A DNA stretch of 64,000 nt from Myxococcus xanthus (GTDB taxonomy: Bacteria > Myxococcota > Myxococcia > Myxococcales > Myxococcaceae): positions 248,001-312,000 of the forward strand of contig NZ_FNOH01000003.1 of the NCBI RefSeq assembly GCF_900106535.1. The letters run 5' to 3'. The translations under genes and the position numbers were made by a program. Below are positions 26,968 to 35,400 of this stretch, piece by piece. The notes under the pieces are model-generated. The model had not been told where the DNA came from, did not search any database, and saw only the letters and a program-made list of their open reading frames with translations. The first letter of the stretch is position 1. Each line of letters starts with the position of its first letter.

Positions 26968-27726
26968 ATGCTCGACATGCACACGATGCAATGGCGAAGC
27001 TTGGACGAGATGATGGTGGGGCTCAGACCACCAGAGAACTGCTGCCTCGAGCAGCTCTCGCGGGACTCCGTCGTTCAGGTCACGGCGCTTCTGGGGAAAT
27101 GGTACCCGGATATCCGGGTCGGCACGGAGAGCCGGCACCTGGAGCCCGCTTTCTATGATCAGTGTGTCTGTATCCAGGGCGAGTCTCCGGATCGCCCGGT
27201 GTATGCGATTCTGGGAAGGGATCGGGACACCCAGGAAGTCATCGGGCTGCTGACGCTGGAGAAGAACGCTCGCGGCCTGCAGTTGTCTGCCGCGATGGGG
27301 GCCGTTGAACCCTCTCAGCGAGGCCTGGGCCTGGGCCAGTTCGGCATCTCCCTGCTGGAGCAGGTGGGCCGCAACATCGGCGCCGAGGTCGTCCTCTATT
27401 ACTCCACCCTGAAGATGGCCAGGGCGCAGCGCAACGCCGAGCACCGCGGCTTCAAGCTGGTGGGACTGGTGCCCGCGTTCGATGTGGACGCCATCGCGCC
27501 CAACACGGTGAAGCGCGTCTACGAGGCCATCTACGCGAAGGTGCTCGTCGGTCCGGAGAAGATCCACCTCCCCGACTGGAATGCCCTCATCCCCACCACG
27601 CGCGCGCTGTACACGCATCTCTTTGGCCAGCACCCGGCCGCCGCCATCCTGGAGAACAGGAACGGCGTCTCCATTCCTGCCTCGGCGCCGGTGCCCATCT
27701 CCGCGCCCGAGGCCCACCATGGTTGA
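26968..27726 (+). CDS. GNAT-family acetyltransferase-like protein (first of a pair)
   Basis: The 252-residue product has a central GNAT-like fold: a strand VIGLLTLEKN, then the acetyl-CoA loop PSQRGLGLGQFG (motif Q/RxxGxG) and a following helix. The N-terminal 60 and C-terminal 80 residues lie outside the core and are not recognisable. ATG 26968 or the downstream ATG 26977 could be the start. It overlaps the second GNAT gene by 8 bp, so both are made together. Substrate unknown. Confidence 0.65.
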   Translation: MLDMHTMQWRSLDEMMVGLRPPENCCLEQLSRDSVVQVTALLGKWYPDIRVGTESRHLEPAFYDQCVCIQGESPDRPVYAILGRDRDTQEVIGLLTLEKNARGLQLSAAMGAVEPSQRGLGLGQFGISLLEQVGRNIGAEVVLYYSTLKMARAQRNAEHRGFKLVGLVPAFDVDAIAPNTVKRVYEAIYAKVLVGPEKIHLPDWNALIPTTRALYTHLFGQHPAAAILENRNGVSIPASAPVPISAPEAHHG

Positions 27727-28768
27727 GGTCCGCGCCTTCGAAGGCGGCGCCAAGGAAGCGTCCCAGTTCATCAACAGCGTCTGGCAGCGCACCTACGGCG
27801 CGAAGATGGGACTGACAATCTGGGACGAGCGTTTCTTCGACTGGCTGCTCTTCAGCAATCCCCTGGCGGACCGGGACTATCTGCTGGGAGCGTATTCAAA
27901 GGGCAAGCTGGTGGGGGCATTCCTGGCGGAGCCTGCGAAAATCCAGCTTGGCCAGCGGCAGGTGGATGGCACCTACGGGAGCTGGGTCAGCGTGGCGCCG
28001 GAGAGCCGGGGCCAGGGAATTGGCATCAAGCTGTCGGACACCATGCAGGCACGCCACCGCGAGCGTGGCGCCGCGCTCACCTTGAGCTGCGTGGCCGACG
28101 GCACCCTGGGCCAGGGCTTCTGGAGCCGGCGGAGCCACACGCGCTACCTCAACAACCTGGGCATGTGGCTGCACATCTTCAACACGGAGAAGGCGGTCCG
28201 TTGGTCGCTGAGCGCCGCCGAGCGCGCGTTCCTCACCTTCACGCGTCCGCTCCACCGCCGGGACTTCCTGGCGGCGCGCACCGACAACATTCGGGCCTAC
28301 CAACCCCGGGACCTGCCGCAGTGCATGGCCCTGGTCCAGAAGATGATGCGGCCGGTGAACCTGGGCTACGCCTACACCTCGGAGCGCCTGGCCCACCAGC
28401 TCCAGTTCCGTGACATCCCGCACACCTTCGTCCTGGAGCGAGATGGCGTCATCCAAGGCATGGTCAACTACTACACCCTCCAGATGACGGCCCGAGGCCT
28501 CCTGACGACGGGACTGGTGGACCTGCTCGCCTTCCAGGACGGGCTGCCCTTCTCGGAGCAACGGCGGCTGCTGTGGGTGGCCATGCAGGACATGGTGGCC
28601 CAGGGGGCCGACTGCGCCGCGATGCTGCGCAGCCCGTGTACGCCCACGCACCTGATGCTGCGCTCCGGGTGGTTGCCATTCCCCGGAGGCTCCCGGGTGA
28701 CGTGCCTGCTCACCACCCCCGACGTGGAGCTGCCCGCCTCGCCCCGGGTGTTCATGCACCTGCGCTGA
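27719..28768 (+). CDS. GNAT-family acetyltransferase-like protein (second of a pair)
   Basis: A 349-residue protein with one clear GNAT acetyl-CoA motif in the N-terminal half (VAPESRGQGIGIKLSD, about 93-108) and a second, degenerate GNAT-like half from about residue 180 (IRAYQPRDLPQCMALVQKMM onward). Two tandem GNAT folds with only one obvious cofactor site resemble mycothiol-synthase or Eis-like layouts, though no closer match is claimed. Start ATG 27719 lies within the end of the upstream gene. It converges with the DUF4336 gene. Confidence 0.7.
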   Translation: MVEVRAFEGGAKEASQFINSVWQRTYGAKMGLTIWDERFFDWLLFSNPLADRDYLLGAYSKGKLVGAFLAEPAKIQLGQRQVDGTYGSWVSVAPESRGQGIGIKLSDTMQARHRERGAALTLSCVADGTLGQGFWSRRSHTRYLNNLGMWLHIFNTEKAVRWSLSAAERAFLTFTRPLHRRDFLAARTDNIRAYQPRDLPQCMALVQKMMRPVNLGYAYTSERLAHQLQFRDIPHTFVLERDGVIQGMVNYYTLQMTARGLLTTGLVDLLAFQDGLPFSEQRRLLWVAMQDMVAQGADCAAMLRSPCTPTHLMLRSGWLPFPGGSRVTCLLTTPDVELPASPRVFMHLR

Positions 28769-28797
28769 CGCAGCGCGCGAAGCTGAAGCCCTGTGGT

Positions 28798-29562
28798 TCA
28801 GCGCAGCCAGGAGAAGGCGCGCTCGAGCGGGGCCACACCCTCATCGAGGTAGCAGCGGCCGTGCGCGAGGAGCACCCGACGAGGCTGCCATGCCATCATC
28901 TGCTGGTAGCAGGCGCGCGCCTGCGCGGTCCGGCCCCAGGTCGTCACCCGCACCTCGCGTGGCGTCTGCCCCGGCCACATCGTCCCGCCGAGCGTCAGCA
29001 GCCATCTCAGGCGAGGCCGGAGACGCTCGGGCTCCAACGCCATGACCAGATCCGCGAGAATCAAGGTCGAGGACTCACCGTGGAAGAACACCACCTCTTC
29101 CACGAAGCGACTGCCCCGAAAGATGAGCTGGCCCAACTCCGTGGACCAGGCCGAGGGCGCGGCGTCGTCGAGGTCGGCATCGAATGGGACGTCCATCTGC
29201 TGGGAGCGCGCCCGCTCGCGAACGCCCGGAGACGCCCAGGCCGTCGCGCGCGGATAGCGTGCCTTCCAGGCCGGGATGCCCGCGTAGTGGAACCGGTTCG
29301 GAGAGACGAGATGTTCCACCGTGCCGAGTGCGTCGACCTGTTCGAACAACTCGGGCGTGGGTGCCGTGGGCGACCAGAGCCACAAGCCTCCCGTACCCAG
29401 GCGAACGATGACCATGCGCGTCGGGAACGGCAGGGAGACGGGGCCCACGCGCATCCTCGCCACCGGCCCGTCCACCCACCAGACGCCGTCCGCGACCGGC
29501 TTGAGGGTGGAAAGCGGCACATAGGGACGCACCCCATCGTTCCATTCGAGGTCGGCGGTCAT
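28798..29562 (-). CDS. DUF4336-like metallo-beta-lactamase-fold protein
   Basis: The 254-residue product (ATG 29562) follows the DUF4336 pattern: a leading strand with DGVWWVDGPV, a GTGGLWLWSPT segment, VEHLVSPNRFHY, and a C-terminal VLLAHGRCY. These are remnants of a metallo-beta-lactamase-like fold with an incomplete HxHxDH metal site. Its ATG shares one base with the dnaE2 stop codon (TGATG), so it is translated by coupling and should be induced along with dnaE2. That context suggests a DNA-damage link; the biochemical role is unknown. Confidence 0.75.
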   Translation of the reverse strand: MTADLEWNDGVRPYVPLSTLKPVADGVWWVDGPVARMRVGPVSLPFPTRMVIVRLGTGGLWLWSPTAPTPELFEQVDALGTVEHLVSPNRFHYAGIPAWKARYPRATAWASPGVRERARSQQMDVPFDADLDDAAPSAWSTELGQLIFRGSRFVEEVVFFHGESSTLILADLVMALEPERLRPRLRWLLTLGGTMWPGQTPREVRVTTWGRTAQARACYQQMMAWQPRRVLLAHGRCYLDEGVAPLERAFSWLR

Positions 29563-32500
29563 CACCCAGGCAGCGTACCCCGCTGACCATGCAATGACGC
29601 CACTCGACTGGACTTCACGTTCGTCACCTTGCCGGAGCGCTCCAGGACGCCTTCTCCCACCAGGAAGAGCGCGCCATGGATGTCCTTGCGGCACCGCTCG
29701 TACACGTCCGGAGGCACCACCAGGTTCGCGATGCCCGTTTCGTCCTCCAGGGAGATGAAGCAGAGCCCCTTGGCCGTGGGTGGACGCTGGCGGCAGATGA
29801 GCATGCCTCCCACCGCCACCCTCCGCCCGTGGGCCACCTTCTTCAGTCCCTCCGCCGTCACCGCGCCTTGCTGCTTCAGCACCGGGCGCAGCAGCTCCAG
29901 TGGGTGCTTCTCCAGCGAGAGTCCCACCGTGTCGTAGTCCGCGCAGACCCGCTCCAGCACATCCATGGACGGCAGCTCCACCGCCGTTCCGTCCATGGCC
30001 ATGCCGAAGAACAGGTCATCCGAGTCCAGCGGCCCCAGCGCCTGGAGTTCCCACAACGCCTGACGCCGGGAGCCACACAGCGACGACAGGGCGCCCGCCA
30101 AGGCCAACCGCGTCAGCTCGTGCCTGGGCGCCCGCGACCACCGCGCCAGGTCGCCCACGTCACGGAAGCCCTCGCGCTTCGCCGTCGCCACGCGCCGCCC
30201 CGCGGACTCGCCCAGGCCCTTCACCATCCGAAGCCCCAGCCGCAATGCAGCCCCGCCCTCCTCCAGCGTGCAGTCCCAGCTCGAGTGCCGCACGTCCACC
30301 GGCCGCACCACCACGCCATGCCGCTGCGCGTCCGCCACCAACGTGTGCGGCGCATAGAAGCCCATGGGCTGCGAGTTCAACAGCGCCGCCGTGAAGGCCG
30401 CCGGGTAGTGGCACTTCAGCCAGCTGGACGCATACGCAATCAACGCGAAGCTCGCTGAATGACTCTCCGGGAAGCCGTAGTGCGCGAAGCCCCGGAAGTT
30501 GTCGAACCACTCCTCGGCTTGTTTGCGTGTGTACCCCCGCGACACGCAGCCCTCCACGAAGCGCCCCCGGTATTGCAGCAGCATGGATTCGGCGCGCTTG
30601 TGGCTCAGCACCCGCCGCAGTCCGTCCGCCTCGCCCGCGGTGAAGCCCGCCGCCACCATGGCCAGCTTCATCGCCTGTTCCTGGAAGAGCGGCACCCCCA
30701 GCGTCTTGCCGAGAATCTCCTTCACCGCCTCGCTCGGGTACTCCACCTGCTCCTGGCCGTTCCGCCGGCGCAGGAAGGGATGCACCATGTTGCCGACGAT
30801 GGGCCCCGGGCGGATGAGCGCGATCTCCACCACCAGGTCGTAGAACGTCCTCGGCCGAAGCCTGGGCAGCATGTTCATCTGTGCCCGGCTCTCAATCTGG
30901 AACACGCCCACCGTGTCCGCCTCGCACAGCATGTCGTAGACCTTCGGGTCCTCGGCCGGCACCGTCGCCAGGGACAGCTCCCGCCCGTGGTGCTCGCGAA
31001 TCAGCGCGAAGCACTTCGACAGCGCCGTCAGCATGCCCAGCGCCAGCAGATCCACCTTCAGCAGCCCCACCGCGTTGATGTCGTCCTTCTCCCACTGGAT
31101 GACGGTGCGGCCCGGCATCGCCGCGTTCTCCACCGGCACCAGCTCCGTCAGCGGCTCGCGTGTCATCACGAAGCCGCCCACGTGGATGGACAGGTGCCGG
31201 GGAAAGCCCTCCAGCTCCATGGCCAGCGCCAGCGTCTTCTGGACCCGGCCGTCCTCCGCGGACAGGCCCGCCTCGCGCAGCACGTCCGGCGTCACGTCGA
31301 AGCCGTTCGACGCGGACACCTTCGACAGCCGGTCCACCTGGTCCAACGACAGGCCCAGCGCCTTGCCCGTCTCACGCAGCGCCAGCCGGCCCCGGTAGCA
31401 GATGACCTCGCACACCATGCCCGCGTGCCGACGCCCGTGCTTCTCGTAGACGTACTGGAGGACCTCCTCGCGGCGCTCGTGCTCGAAGTCCACGTCGATG
31501 TCTGGCGGTTCCTTGCGCTCCATGCTCAGGAAGCGCTCGAACAACAGGCCCATCCGCACCGGGTCGATGGCGGTGATCTGCAGCGCGTAGCAGACCGCCG
31601 AGTTCGCCGCGCTCCCCCGCCCCTGGCAGAGAATCCCCCGGGCCCTGGCGAAGCGGACGATGTCCCACAGCGCCAGGAAGTAGCCGGCGAAGTCCAACGC
31701 GGCGATGAGCTTCAGCTCGTGCTCAATCTGCTTCACCACCGCCGGAGGCACCCCTTCCGGATAGCGGAACCGCAGTCCTTCGTATGTCAGCACGCGCAGG
31801 TGCGCGTCCGCGGTGCGCCCTTCGGGCAAGCCCTCTTCCGGGAAGCGGTAGTGCAAGTCATCCAATGAGGCGTGGCAGCGCGAGGCCAGCTCCGCCGCGC
31901 GCGCCAGGGCCTCCGGCCGGTCCGCGAACAGGCGCGCCATGTCCCGTGGGGACTTCAGCGTCCGCTCCGCGTTGGGCAACAGCCGCGTCCCCGCCCGGTC
32001 CACCGACGTCCCGTGGCGAATGGACACCAGCACGTCCTGCAGGGCCTGCCGCCGGCGGTGGTGCGTGTGCACGTCGTTGTGCGCGACCAACGGCACGCCG
32101 AGCTCCAGCGCCAGCCGCTCCGCCCGGGCCTCGCGCTCCGCGTCTCCCGCGGACAGGGTCCGGCAGATGCCGACGTGGAAGCGCTCCGGGAAGGCCTCCG
32201 CCAGCGAGACGACCTGCTCGAAGGGCGCGGGCGCGGGAAGGAGCGCGAGCAGCCCCGCGGACCGGTCCGCCACCGCGCGCCACGGCAGCCCGGCCTCGCC
32301 CTTGGGGTGGGTCATCCGGCTCTGGGACACCAGGGCGCACAGGTTCGAGTACCCCGTCCCATCCGCCGCGTACACCACCACCGGTGGGCCGTCCTCCAGC
32401 GTCAGCTCGGCGCCCAGGATGAGCCGCACCCCGTGCTCCTTCGCGGCCAGGTGCGCCTTCACCACGCCGTACAGGCCATCCGCGTCCGTCAGCGCGAGCG

Positions 32501-32603
32501 CACCCAGCCCGAGCCTCGCGGCCGTGGCCACCAGCTCTTCCGGATGCGAGGCCCCGCGAAGGAACGAGAAGTTGGAGCGGCAGACCAGCTCGGCGTAGTC
32601 CAC
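29562..32603 (-). CDS. dnaE2: Error-prone DNA polymerase DnaE2 (ImuC)
   Basis: A 1013-residue C-family polymerase. The N-terminal PHP domain runs to about residue 210. The polymerase active site shows GRGSAANS (328-335) and the catalytic PDIDVDF (367-373). A C-terminal OB-fold ends the protein, which is about 150 residues shorter than replicative DnaE, as expected for DnaE2. It performs mutagenic translesion synthesis with ImuA and ImuB, which are encoded at 39175-41567 rather than next to it. The start is GTG 32603; a GAAC-N4-GTTC palindrome 18-29 bp upstream suggests SOS control. TGATG coupling links it to the DUF4336 gene. Confidence 0.93.
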   Translation of the reverse strand: MDYAELVCRSNFSFLRGASHPEELVATAARLGLGALALTDADGLYGVVKAHLAAKEHGVRLILGAELTLEDGPPVVVYAADGTGYSNLCALVSQSRMTHPKGEAGLPWRAVADRSAGLLALLPAPAPFEQVVSLAEAFPERFHVGICRTLSAGDAEREARAERLALELGVPLVAHNDVHTHHRRRQALQDVLVSIRHGTSVDRAGTRLLPNAERTLKSPRDMARLFADRPEALARAAELASRCHASLDDLHYRFPEEGLPEGRTADAHLRVLTYEGLRFRYPEGVPPAVVKQIEHELKLIAALDFAGYFLALWDIVRFARARGILCQGRGSAANSAVCYALQITAIDPVRMGLLFERFLSMERKEPPDIDVDFEHERREEVLQYVYEKHGRRHAGMVCEVICYRGRLALRETGKALGLSLDQVDRLSKVSASNGFDVTPDVLREAGLSAEDGRVQKTLALAMELEGFPRHLSIHVGGFVMTREPLTELVPVENAAMPGRTVIQWEKDDINAVGLLKVDLLALGMLTALSKCFALIREHHGRELSLATVPAEDPKVYDMLCEADTVGVFQIESRAQMNMLPRLRPRTFYDLVVEIALIRPGPIVGNMVHPFLRRRNGQEQVEYPSEAVKEILGKTLGVPLFQEQAMKLAMVAAGFTAGEADGLRRVLSHKRAESMLLQYRGRFVEGCVSRGYTRKQAEEWFDNFRGFAHYGFPESHSASFALIAYASSWLKCHYPAAFTAALLNSQPMGFYAPHTLVADAQRHGVVVRPVDVRHSSWDCTLEEGGAALRLGLRMVKGLGESAGRRVATAKREGFRDVGDLARWSRAPRHELTRLALAGALSSLCGSRRQALWELQALGPLDSDDLFFGMAMDGTAVELPSMDVLERVCADYDTVGLSLEKHPLELLRPVLKQQGAVTAEGLKKVAHGRRVAVGGMLICRQRPPTAKGLCFISLEDETGIANLVVPPDVYERCRKDIHGALFLVGEGVLERSGKVTNVKSSRVASLHGQRGTLPG

Positions 32604-32618
32604 GCCCGGATCTAGATA

Positions 32619-32635
32619 CCGAACAGGCGTTCAGG
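32619..32635 (-). promoter_or_regulatory. SOS/LexA-type box before dnaE2
   Basis: GAAC-AGGC-GTTC (32621-32632) is a perfect dyad of the GAAC-N4-GTTC form used by Gram-positive LexA. The surrounding 17 bp also match, with two mismatches, the M. xanthus LexA consensus as I recall it (CTRHAMRYBYGTTCAGS). It ends 15 bp before the GTG start, so bound repressor would block transcription. The remaining space to the divergent NfeD gene (32636-32976) shows no other feature I can support. Confidence 0.65.
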
Positions 32636-32976
32636 CGCTAGATTGGATCTTCGCGGTGCGGGCAAGCAACTTCATGGGTTGACGCGGATGAGGGCGATCC
32701 ATGCGGGGTGGCGACTGCTGCTTGCCGGACAGAGCGCGCGGCCCCCTCCTTCAGGGCACCCCACCAGGCCTGGCAAACTCATCAGGCGCCGCCTCCGTCT
32801 TGTGACGAGCTTCGTGAATGTCGCATCCGCGCAGCAAGTCCTGCACACCCGCGAGGCCGGGCAAACCTCAGGGAGTTAAGCGACCTGCGCTCCACCCAAA
32901 AGCCTGAGCTGTGATGTTTGAAGCTCGCGCCGCCGCCGTTTGACAGGATGCCGATCCGACTGCCAAACATGTCTTC

Positions 32977-33459
32977 ATGGACCTCACTCCCACCGCGTGG
33001 CAGCTCTGGCTGATCGCGGCGCTCCTCCTGGGAGCGCTGGAGCTCCAGCTCACCAGCTTCATGGTCCTCTGGCTCGCCGTGGGGGCGCTGGCCTCCTCGA
33101 TCGGGGCGGCGTTGGGCCTGAGCCTCAACGGCCAGCTCTACCTGTTCACCGCCGTCTCCGTCGCCCTGTTCGCGGCCTCCCGCACCCTCTTCAAAAGCGT
33201 TTTCATGCGCGACGCAGCGCATTTGAAGACAGGTATCGAGGCCATGCTTGGCCAGGAGGCGGTGGTGGTGGAGTCCCTGGGCGATCCGCTCGGGGGCACG
33301 GTGCGCATCAATGGCGAGCTGTGGACGGCGCGCTCCCTGTCGGGCCCGGTGCCCGAGGGCGAACTCGTCACGGTGGAGCAGGTGGAAGGTCTCAAACTCT
33401 GGGTGCGCCGACCGACGGCGTCGTTGCCGGTTCCCTCGGGGGACCCGAGGAAGGAGTAG
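32977..33459 (+). CDS. NfeD-like membrane protein
   Basis: The 160-residue product has two or three N-terminal hydrophobic helices (about 9-27, 29-48 and 50-66) and a C-terminal OB-fold-like NfeD domain starting near GIEAMLGQEAVVVESLGD. NfeD proteins pair with SPFH/stomatin proteins in membrane microdomains. The SPFH gene begins 5 bp downstream, the standard pairing. Confidence 0.85.
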   Translation: MDLTPTAWQLWLIAALLLGALELQLTSFMVLWLAVGALASSIGAALGLSLNGQLYLFTAVSVALFAASRTLFKSVFMRDAAHLKTGIEAMLGQEAVVVESLGDPLGGTVRINGELWTARSLSGPVPEGELVTVEQVEGLKLWVRRPTASLPVPSGDPRKE

Positions 33460-33464
33460 GCGGG

Positions 33465-34571
33465 ATGGAAATCGTGACGATTTTCGGCATCTTCGCGGTC
33501 ATCCTGGTGGGCATCGCCGCCACCGGCATCCGCATCGTTCCGCAGGCCAAGGTCATGGTCGTGGAGCGGCTGGGCAAGTTCTACAAGACCGCCAGCAGCG
33601 GCCTCAATTACCTCATCCCCTTCGTGGATGCCCCCCGCGCCATCGAGATGCGCACGGGCAACCGCTTCATGCGCAGCAACCTCGTGGACCTGCGCGAACA
33701 GGTCATGGGCTTCGACACCGTCCAGGTCATCACCCACGACAACGTCAACATGGAGGTCGGCTCGGTCATCTACTACCAGATCGTCGAGCCCGCGAAGGCG
33801 CTCTACCAGGTGGAGAACCTCGCGCTCGCCATCGAGCAGCTCACGATGACGAACCTGCGCAACATCATGGGCGGGCTGACGCTGGACCAGACGCTCACCA
33901 GCCGCGAGACGGTCAACACCAAGCTGCGCATCGTGCTGGACGAGGCCACCGAGAAGTGGGGCGTCAAGGTGACGCGCGTGGAGCTGCGCGAAATCGAGCC
34001 GCCCCAGGCCATCAAGGCCGCCATGGCCAAGCAGATGACCGCCGAGCGTGAGCGCCGCGCCGAGGTCACCAAGGCCGAGGGCGACAAGGCCGCCGCCATC
34101 CTCCAGGCCGAGGGCGAGAAGATCTCCCGCATCCTCCGCGCCGAGGCCGAACGCGACGCGGAGATTGCCCGCGCCGAAGGCCACAAGCGCGCCACCATGC
34201 TGCAGGCGGAAGGCAAGGCCGAGGCCACCCGGCTCGTCTTCGAGGCCATCCACAACGGCCGCGCCACTCCCGAGGTGCTCGCGCTGCGCTACATGGAGAC
34301 CCTCCAGGAGCTGGGCAAGGGCGACAACAAGATTTTCGTCCCCTACGAGGCCACCGCCACGTTGGGCGCCGTCGCCACCCTCAAGGAGGTCTTCGCCCAG
34401 ACTGGGGATGCCGCAAAGCCCGCCCCGGCGCCGGCCCGCTCCGCCGCGAGCCTGAGCGGCCAGGCCATTGCCCGGAACACGGTGGTCCCCGAGCACGCCA
34501 CCCTCCCCGGCGGCACGCCCGCCGTGGCCCCTCGGCGTCCGCGGCCCGCCCTGGACACGCAGGACGACTGA
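33465..34571 (+). CDS. SPFH/band-7 (stomatin, QmcA-like) protein
   Basis: A 368-residue protein: an N-terminal membrane anchor (residues 4-22), the SPFH domain (VPQAKVMVVERLGKFYKTAS through VTRVELREIEPP, about 25-185), a coiled-coil of alternating Glu/Ala/Arg with repeated AEGE/AEGK units (about 190-265), and a Pro/Ala-rich tail. It forms oligomers organising inner-membrane microdomains and protease control. With the upstream NfeD gene it makes a two-gene operon that ends in the hairpin at 34590. Confidence 0.9.
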   Translation: MEIVTIFGIFAVILVGIAATGIRIVPQAKVMVVERLGKFYKTASSGLNYLIPFVDAPRAIEMRTGNRFMRSNLVDLREQVMGFDTVQVITHDNVNMEVGSVIYYQIVEPAKALYQVENLALAIEQLTMTNLRNIMGGLTLDQTLTSRETVNTKLRIVLDEATEKWGVKVTRVELREIEPPQAIKAAMAKQMTAERERRAEVTKAEGDKAAAILQAEGEKISRILRAEAERDAEIARAEGHKRATMLQAEGKAEATRLVFEAIHNGRATPEVLALRYMETLQELGKGDNKIFVPYEATATLGAVATLKEVFAQTGDAAKPAPAPARSAASLSGQAIARNTVVPEHATLPGGTPAVAPRRPRPALDTQDD

Positions 34572-34589
34572 GCCCAGGCGTAGGCAGCC

Positions 34590-34617
34590 CCCGCGGGAGG
34601 AAGACGCCTCCCGCGGG
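34590..34617 (+). terminator. Hairpin after the SPFH gene
   Basis: CCCGCGGGAGG (34590-34600) and CCTCCCGCGGG (34607-34617) form a perfect 11-bp stem with a 6-nt loop, 18 bp past the stop codon. No T-run follows. Confidence 0.6.
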
Positions 34618-34786
34618 ACACTGAGCAGGGCTCGCGTTCGCGCATCCAGGACGACGGTCCATTGCGCCACCAGGGGCCGAGCAAACGGCGTGCCCTCCTG
34701 TACACCACCGCACGCGCCGTCACTTCGCGGGAACCTTCCCTGTGTCCGGCTGTCAGAGCCTCCGAACACACTCACCGGAGGGGAGC

Positions 34787-35161
34787 ATGCAGAACATCTT
34801 CATCGCAGGAGGCTGGGGGATGTACCCCACGTTGCTCGCGGGAATCGCGCTCATCGCCACCTGCATCCAGTACGCGCGCCGGCCCGCGCCGCGTTACGTG
34901 CCGCTGATGCTGTCGCTTGGACTCTGCACCTTGATTGCCGGCACGCTCGGCTTCGCCACGGGCATCCTCTCACTCCTGCAGGCCTATAGCGGCCCGCTGT
35001 GGGACCAGGGCCCGCGCGTGCTCTTCATCGGCACCTTCGAGGCGCTGCACAACGTGGCGCTCGCCTTGCTGCTTGCCATGCTGGGCGCCCTGCTGGCGTC
35101 CATCGGCGCGTGGCGGATCTCCCGCCGGATGGGGAGCTTCGCGGCGCCCGCGGCAGGTTGA
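34787..35161 (+). CDS. Small MotA/TolQ/ExbB-like membrane protein
   Basis: The 124-residue product has four hydrophobic stretches. The first segment (GGWGMYPTLLAGIALIA) looks like the N-terminus of ExbB/TolQ proteins, and later helices keep the small-residue spacing of that family, but the protein is shorter than the usual 200 or more residues and no ExbD/TolR partner lies nearby. It may be a stand-alone or reduced homologue. ATG 34787 has GGAGGGGAG immediately upstream. Its stop shares a base with the ATG of a 28-codon Cys-rich frame. Confidence 0.6.
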   Translation: MQNIFIAGGWGMYPTLLAGIALIATCIQYARRPAPRYVPLMLSLGLCTLIAGTLGFATGILSLLQAYSGPLWDQGPRVLFIGTFEALHNVALALLLAMLGALLASIGAWRISRRMGSFAAPAAG

Positions 35162-35247
35162 TGTGTGACTGTCGGACGCACTGCCAGAGGAGTGCCCCCT
35201 GCCTCCATGAAGGCGGGGGTTGCATTCCGGCACGCGTCTGGACATAG
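35161..35247 (+). CDS. Possible 28-residue Cys-rich coupled ORF
   Basis: ATG 35161 overlaps the preceding stop in a TGATG junction, which would allow coupled translation. The frame encodes 28 residues with five Cys at 2, 4, 8, 14 and 21, enough for a metal-binding or disulfide-bonded microprotein. Against it: the hairpin 35195-35219 lies inside the frame and could simply be the terminator of the upstream gene, which would also explain the composition. Confidence 0.25.
   Translation: MCDCRTHCQRSAPCLHEGGGCIPARVWT
35195..35219 (+). terminator. Hairpin after the ExbB-like gene
   Basis: CCCCC-T-GCCT (35195-35204) pairs with AGGC-GGGGG (35211-35219), a 9-bp stem with one bulged T, followed by TTGCATT. 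It is a likely terminator, in conflict with the small Cys-rich frame that spans it. Confidence 0.5.
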
Positions 35248-35400
35248 ATTGCAGCCATCCCCAGGAGGGATTGACGCCCCCTCCCAACGAGAGGTCAGAC
35301 GCACCCTTGAGGACGCTTCGCTGAATTCCCAGGTCCGTTGATGTTCCCGCGCTGAGCCGCCTTCGGGCTGGCTTGCGCCCTGGATTCAGGAGTTTCCTCT

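Noticed and set aside
26721..26984. 87-codon minus-strand frame in the GNAT upstream region
   Set aside because: It overlaps the GNAT start, lacks a family match and contains the terminator-like hairpin.
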